The notes under the pieces were generated by a model. That model was given only the letters and a program-made list of their open reading frames with translations, had not been told where the DNA came from and did no database searches. Made by a program: the position numbers and the translations under genes. Source: an uncultured Clostridia bacterium (GTDB lineage: Bacteria > Bacillota > Clostridia > Oscillospirales > Acutalibacteraceae). Taken from it: a DNA stretch of 64,000 bases. This document shows, one piece after another, positions 59,922 to 64,000 of the stretch. The first letter of the stretch is position 1, and every line of letters starts with the position of its first letter. The DNA lies in the NCBI GenBank assembly GCA_947630835.1, contig CANRIZ010000004.1, forward strand, positions 1-64,000. Reading direction: 5' to 3'.

Positions 59922-61334
59922 CTACCTTTCTTCGTTTGGAATATACTCGCTTGCGGCGAACGGATTTTCTTTTCTTTCGTTGAGAGGGACAAATTTCCTC
60001 GGCAGCGAAACGTTTTTATACGCAGGCCGCATTATCTTACTGCCCGTATAGATTTCTTCGATTCTGTGAGCCGACCAGCCGGCTATCCTCGCCGACATAA
60101 ACAGCGGAGTGAAAAGCTCCTCGGGAATATTGAGCATTGAATAAACAAGCCCCGAATACATATCGACGTTTGCGCAAATCTTTTTCTTTATACCCTTGTA
60201 TTTGCAGAAAAGCTCGGGTGTTATGCGCTCGATGCTTTCAAGGATTTTAAAATCCTCCTCATAGGCGGTTCCCTTTGAATACCTGCGGGCGTCGTTTTTT
60301 AATATTACGGCTCTCGGGTCCGATAAGGTGTAAACGGCATGCCCCATTCCGTAAATGAGCCCCGAACCGTCGCCGGCTTCTTTTTTGATTATCTTTGTAA
60401 GGTAATCGGCAAGCTGACCTTCGTCGGCAGGGTTTTTTACGTTTTTCTTGATGTCCATAACCATTTCGTGGACCTTTATATTCGCTCCGCCGTGGCGAGG
60501 CCCTTTGAGAGCGCCTATGCTTGCGGCTATTGCGGAATATGTATCCGAACCCGTCGAGGTAACGCACCTTGTTGTAAAGGTGGAGTTGTTTCCGCCGCCG
60601 TGTTCGGCGTGAATCATCATACAGGTGTCGAGGATTTTTGCCTCCTCGTCGGTATATTTTTTATCGGATCTTATCGAACGAAGTATAGACTCCGCCATGG
60701 TAATATCCGTTTTGTTCTGGTGTATATACATACTCTTATGGTCGAAATTACGCCTTTTTACCTGATAGGCGTAAGCCATAATGGTAGGTATCTGCGCTAT
60801 GAGCTGTATTGACTGGCGCAGGACGTTTTCCACAGAGGTGTCGTCGGGATTTTCGTCGTAGGAATAAAGGCTCAAAACCGTACCCGCAACCTTGTTCATA
60901 ATATTCCTTGACGGAGATTTTATTATATGATCTTCTATAAATTCGTCGGGAAGCTCCCTTGCACGGGCAAGGGTGTTTGTAAAAGCTTCAAGCTGCGATT
61001 TGGTAGGCAAATCGCCGAAAAGCAAAAGCCAGGCGACCTCCTCGAAGCCGAAGCGGTTTTCCGCCTTACAGCCGTTGACTATATCGCTCATATCTATGCC
61101 GCGGTAAACGAGCCTTCCGTCCTTGGGCACCTTTTCGCCGTCATCTATATAATAACCTTCAACGGAGCACACTCTTGTCAAGCCCGCCATTACTCCTGTT
61201 CCGTCGGGATTTCTAAGTCCTCTTTTTACTTCATATCTTCTGTAATACTCGGAATTTATCCGGTTATTTTTTATAAGCTCTTCGCATAAACTGTCAATAG
61301 TACCTTTGGAAATCGAAGAAATAAATTCAGACAT
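59922..61334 (-). CDS. Citrate synthase
   Basis: HAEHGGGNNSTFTTRCVTSTGSDTYSAIAASIGALKGPRHGGAN, YGMGHAVYTLSDPRA, RIAGWSAHRIEE. Confidence 0.95.
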   Translation of the reverse strand: MSEFISSISKGTIDSLCEELIKNNRINSEYYRRYEVKRGLRNPDGTGVMAGLTRVCSVEGYYIDDGEKVPKDGRLVYRGIDMSDIVNGCKAENRFGFEEVAWLLLFGDLPTKSQLEAFTNTLARARELPDEFIEDHIIKSPSRNIMNKVAGTVLSLYSYDENPDDTSVENVLRQSIQLIAQIPTIMAYAYQVKRRNFDHKSMYIHQNKTDITMAESILRSIRSDKKYTDEEAKILDTCMMIHAEHGGGNNSTFTTRCVTSTGSDTYSAIAASIGALKGPRHGGANIKVHEMVMDIKKNVKNPADEGQLADYLTKIIKKEAGDGSGLIYGMGHAVYTLSDPRAVILKNDARRYSKGTAYEEDFKILESIERITPELFCKYKGIKKKICANVDMYSGLVYSMLNIPEELFTPLFMSARIAGWSAHRIEEIYTGSKIMRPAYKNVSLPRKFVPLNERKENPFAASEYIPNEER

Positions 61335-61392
61335 TTAAACCCTCCTTTATATTATTTTCGGAAAACCGATATAATACTGCATTAATTATAAT

Positions 61393-61421
61393 ATTTTATA
61401 TCAAAATCGGTTTAAAGTCAA
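61393..61421 (-). promoter_or_regulatory. Sigma-A promoter of citrate synthase
   Basis: Minus strand TTGACT (61416-61421), 17-bp spacer, TAAAAT (61393-61398). Confidence 0.6.
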
Positions 61422-61461
61422 TTAATTCAAAGGATTTAACAAAAGTTTTTGAGGTGAAAAA

Positions 61462-62505
61462 ATGAAAAGCAAGATTTTTATGCTCGTATCCGTTTTCCTT
61501 TCGCTTATAATAGTACCTGTGGCGGCGCTTGATTTTTCGCGATTTTCCTTTGACAGGGCGAAAAGCGTGTTTACAAGCTCGGCGAATTTTTTGCCTGCGG
61601 CGGAAAGCACTGCCGAGAATTCCGCCGAAGCTTCGGACAACTCGGAAAACGCGGGCGAAAACGAAGTAAAGGTTTTGGCGGCGGCAAGCGGAAACATAAT
61701 TTCGACGACCGAACTCGAATACGTTATAGGCTGCGTTGCAAGCGAAGTACCCGCAACCTACCACGAGGAAGCCCTTAAAGCGCAGGCGGTTGCGGCATAT
61801 ACCAATTTAATCAGACTAAAGCAAAACCCCGATTCCTCCCTGAACGGCGCGGATATTTCCGACAGCCCTCAAAAGCATCAGGGATATTTTACCGAACAGC
61901 AGCGCAGGGAAAAGTGGGGCGATAATTACGAAAAATACAGCCAAAAGGTGGAAAAGGCGGTTAAAGAGGTGGCGGGAACGGTTATGACCTATAATTCCGA
62001 ACCGATAGTCGCCTCGTACTGCGCCATATCGCCGGGCAGAACGGAGAGCGCCGAGGTCATATGGGGAACGGACATACCCTATTTGCAGTCGATTTCTTCT
62101 CCGGGAGATAAGCTTTCGCCGGATTTTTCCTCAACGCTTATACTTACCAAGGAGCAGTTTAAGGAGATTGCCGAAAAGGACGGCGATATAAAGCTCGGGA
62201 GCGAAGCGGAAAAATGGGTAAGCGACGTTAAGTATTCCGAAAACGGCACGGGCGTTGTCACAAGCATAAAAATAGGCTCGAAACAGCTTAAAGGCAGTCA
62301 AGCGAGGACTATGTTTTCCCTGAGAAGTCCGTCTTTTACGGTAAAATACGAAAATTCAAGCTTCACTTTCAAGGTAAACGGTTACGGCCATTGCGTCGGA
62401 ATGAGCCAGTACGGCGCAGATTATATGGCGAGAAACGGCAGCAATTACAAGGAAATTTTAAAGCATTATTACCGGGGAATCGAATTTACAAAGGCGGTTG
62501 GCTGA
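61462..62505 (+). CDS. spoIID: SpoIID/LytB-domain protein (stage II sporulation protein D-like)
   Basis: LEYVIGCVASEVPATYHEEALKAQAVAAYT, GHCVGMSQYGADYMARNGSNYKEILKHYYRG. Confidence 0.9.
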   Translation: MKSKIFMLVSVFLSLIIVPVAALDFSRFSFDRAKSVFTSSANFLPAAESTAENSAEASDNSENAGENEVKVLAAASGNIISTTELEYVIGCVASEVPATYHEEALKAQAVAAYTNLIRLKQNPDSSLNGADISDSPQKHQGYFTEQQRREKWGDNYEKYSQKVEKAVKEVAGTVMTYNSEPIVASYCAISPGRTESAEVIWGTDIPYLQSISSPGDKLSPDFSSTLILTKEQFKEIAEKDGDIKLGSEAEKWVSDVKYSENGTGVVTSIKIGSKQLKGSQARTMFSLRSPSFTVKYENSSFTFKVNGYGHCVGMSQYGADYMARNGSNYKEILKHYYRGIEFTKAVG

Positions 62506-62548
62506 AGTGAAAACGCGGCGTAAATTCGGGCTCGAGCTTTTCTGTAAG

Positions 62549-62590
62549 GTCCGACGTCGGGGCGGAGCGCCGGATTTTGTCGGACTTTTT
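62549..62590 (+). terminator. Intrinsic terminator after spoIID-like gene
   Basis: GTCCGAC ... GTCGGAC TTTTT. Confidence 0.65.
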
Positions 62591-62631
62591 CGCAGACGTC
62601 AAATATGCGGGCAAAAAACAGCGACGGGGTG

Positions 62632-62660
62632 TTGATAAAGCAAAAGTATAATGCTATAAT
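62632..62660 (+). promoter_or_regulatory. Sigma-A promoter of structured leader
   Basis: TTGATA (62632-62637), 17-bp spacer, TATAAT (62655-62660). Confidence 0.7.
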
Positions 62661-62677
62661 TTTTTAATAGGGCAAAA

Positions 62678-62707
62678 TTAAACTTGAACGTTTTAAACTT
62701 GAACGTT
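62678..62707 (+). repeat. Perfect 15-bp tandem repeat (x2), operator-like
   Basis: TTAAACTTGAACGTT TTAAACTTGAACGTT; second copy extends into palindrome TTGAACGTTCAA (62699-62710). Confidence 0.85.
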
Positions 62708-62718
62708 CAAAATTAAAG

Positions 62719-62830
62719 CGGCTTTGCTTCGGAAGGACGGCGGGAAAATCACAGCCGCCGTACAAGCCGTCCGATTGCCGCAAAAAGCAAAAGCAAAAGA
62801 TAGATAAATTTTAACTATCGCAATTTTTTT
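62719..62830 (+). ncRNA. Candidate structured cis-regulatory RNA with terminal hairpin/T-run
   Basis: GCGGC(62719)..GCCGC(62777), GGACGGC(62735)..GCCGTCC(62766), alternative ACGGCGG..CCGCCGT; then GATAG-N11-CTATC (62799-62819) and T7 (62824-62830). Confidence 0.45.
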
Positions 62831-62888
62831 AAAAAGATAGACAAAAGTTTAAAAATCAGACGTTGAATTTCGCTCGGGAGGTGTTGAT

Positions 62889-63302
62889 ATGTGGTTCGTT
62901 TTTGCGCTGATGTCGGCTGTTTTTGCGGCGCTAACGTCCGTACTTGCAAAAATCGGAATAGAGCAGGTGGATTCAAATCTCGCCACGGCCGTCAGAACGG
63001 CGGTAGTTGTCATAATGGCGTGGCTTATGGTGTTTTTGACAAATGCCCAGCGGGGTCTTCCCGAAATAAGCCGAAAAAGCTGGGTGTTTTTGATTCTTTC
63101 GGGGCTTGCTACGGGCGCTTCCTGGCTTTGCTATTACAGGGCGCTGCAATTGGGCGAGGTTTCAAAGGTAGTGCCGGTGGACAAGCTTAGCGTGGTTTTC
63201 ACCCTTATTTTGGCGTTTATCTTTTTGCACGAGGAATTTACGGCGAAGTCGTTGATAGGCTGTATTTTGATAGGCGCAGGCACTTTATTAATGGTTTTGT
63301 AG
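62889..63302 (+). CDS. EamA/DMT-family transporter, single-domain (~5 TM)
   Basis: MWFVFALMSAVFAALTSVLAKIGIEQVDSNLATAVRT...LIGCILIGAGTLLMVL; 137 aa. Confidence 0.88.
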   Translation: MWFVFALMSAVFAALTSVLAKIGIEQVDSNLATAVRTAVVVIMAWLMVFLTNAQRGLPEISRKSWVFLILSGLATGASWLCYYRALQLGEVSKVVPVDKLSVVFTLILAFIFLHEEFTAKSLIGCILIGAGTLLMVL

Positions 63303-63356
63303 CAAAAAATTACGGCTTGCGGCCGTTGTTAAATTTACCGAAAGCGAGGAAAGAAT

Positions 63357-64000
63357 ATGCGTATTTTATTTGCCGAGGACGAACCCGATTTAAACGAAAT
63401 AGTCGCGCAAAAGCTCAAATCGGACGGCTACAGCGTGGACTGCTGCTTTAACGGCGAGGAGGCTTTGGACGTGCTGTCCTATACCGAGTACGACGCAATT
63501 ATACTCGATATAATGATGCCGAAGCTCGACGGCCTGAGCGTACTCAAAAAGCTCAGAGCGTCCGGCAAGAGTACGCCTGTTTTGCTGCTTACGGCAAAGG
63601 ACGGCGTGGAGGACCGTGTAAACGGACTTGACAGAGGAGCGAACGACTATCTTGTTAAGCCCTTTTCCCTTGAAGAGCTTTCCGCGCGAATAAGGGCTAT
63701 GACGAGAACCTCTTTCGGCAGGGTAAGCAACGTCCTTACCGTTGCCGACCTATCCCTTGACTGCGCCTCGCACCTTGTAAAAAGGGGAGAGAGAGTAATC
63801 AATTTATCGTCAAAGGAATTTGCCCTGCTCGAATACCTTATGAATAACAAGGGAACGGTGCTTTCAAGGGAAAAAATTGAGAATCACATATGGAATTTCG
63901 ATTATGAGGGCGGCACAAACGTCGTCGACGTTTATATAAGCTATCTGCGTAAAAAGATAGACGGCGAAAGCCCCGTAAAGCTCATACATACCGTCAGGGG
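63357..64000 (+). CDS. OmpR-family response regulator (3'-truncated by window end)
   Basis: MRILFAEDEPDLNEIVAQKLKSDGYSVDCC...YDAIILDIMMPKLDGLSVLKKLR...LTAKD; C-terminal wHTH ...SSKEFALLEYLMNNKGTVLSREKIENHIWNF...VVDVYISYLRKKID. Confidence 0.95.
   Translation, partial: MRILFAEDEPDLNEIVAQKLKSDGYSVDCCFNGEEALDVLSYTEYDAIILDIMMPKLDGLSVLKKLRASGKSTPVLLLTAKDGVEDRVNGLDRGANDYLVKPFSLEELSARIRAMTRTSFGRVSNVLTVADLSLDCASHLVKRGERVINLSSKEFALLEYLMNNKGTVLSREKIENHIWNFDYEGGTNVVDVYISYLRKKIDGESPVKLIHTVR

Overview
This 64 kb window is a gene-dense, low-to-mid GC chromosomal segment from a Firmicute (Clostridia / Oscillospiraceae-like by gene content). Most of it is housekeeping: mfd, pth, prfA, threonylcarbamoyl-AMP synthase, coaE, metG, tatD, a nine-gene V-type ATPase operon, aroF-tyrA-aroA-aroC, citrate synthase, holB and ricT. 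Interspersed are transporters, MarR/Fur regulators, and secreted dockerin/transglutaminase proteins. The most interesting material is non-coding or sub-ORF-threshold. (1) At 77-1580 there is a tandem duplication of a ~725-740 bp unit. Each copy carries two convergent consensus promoters, a plus-strand structured small RNA, and a minus-strand mRNA encoding a 28-39 aa single-TM peptide (ITLQDFFLIVSIVWLFIQITDKFDNKEK). This layout resembles a type I toxin-antitoxin system. (2) At ~54340-54545 there is an unannotated 21-aa leader peptide (MSKRIITAGYYYYRFIVCSVR) with four consecutive Tyr codons, alternative RNA pairings and an intrinsic terminator, directly ahead of DAHP synthase. It looks like a ribosome-mediated Tyr/Phe attenuator. 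(3) At ~62632-62830 there is a structured leader with a promoter, nested stems and a terminator ahead of an EamA transporter gene, a candidate cis-regulatory RNA. (4) A glutathione peroxidase gene is truncated inside an OhrR-type operon. All calls come from reading the sequence; no database search or folding program was run.
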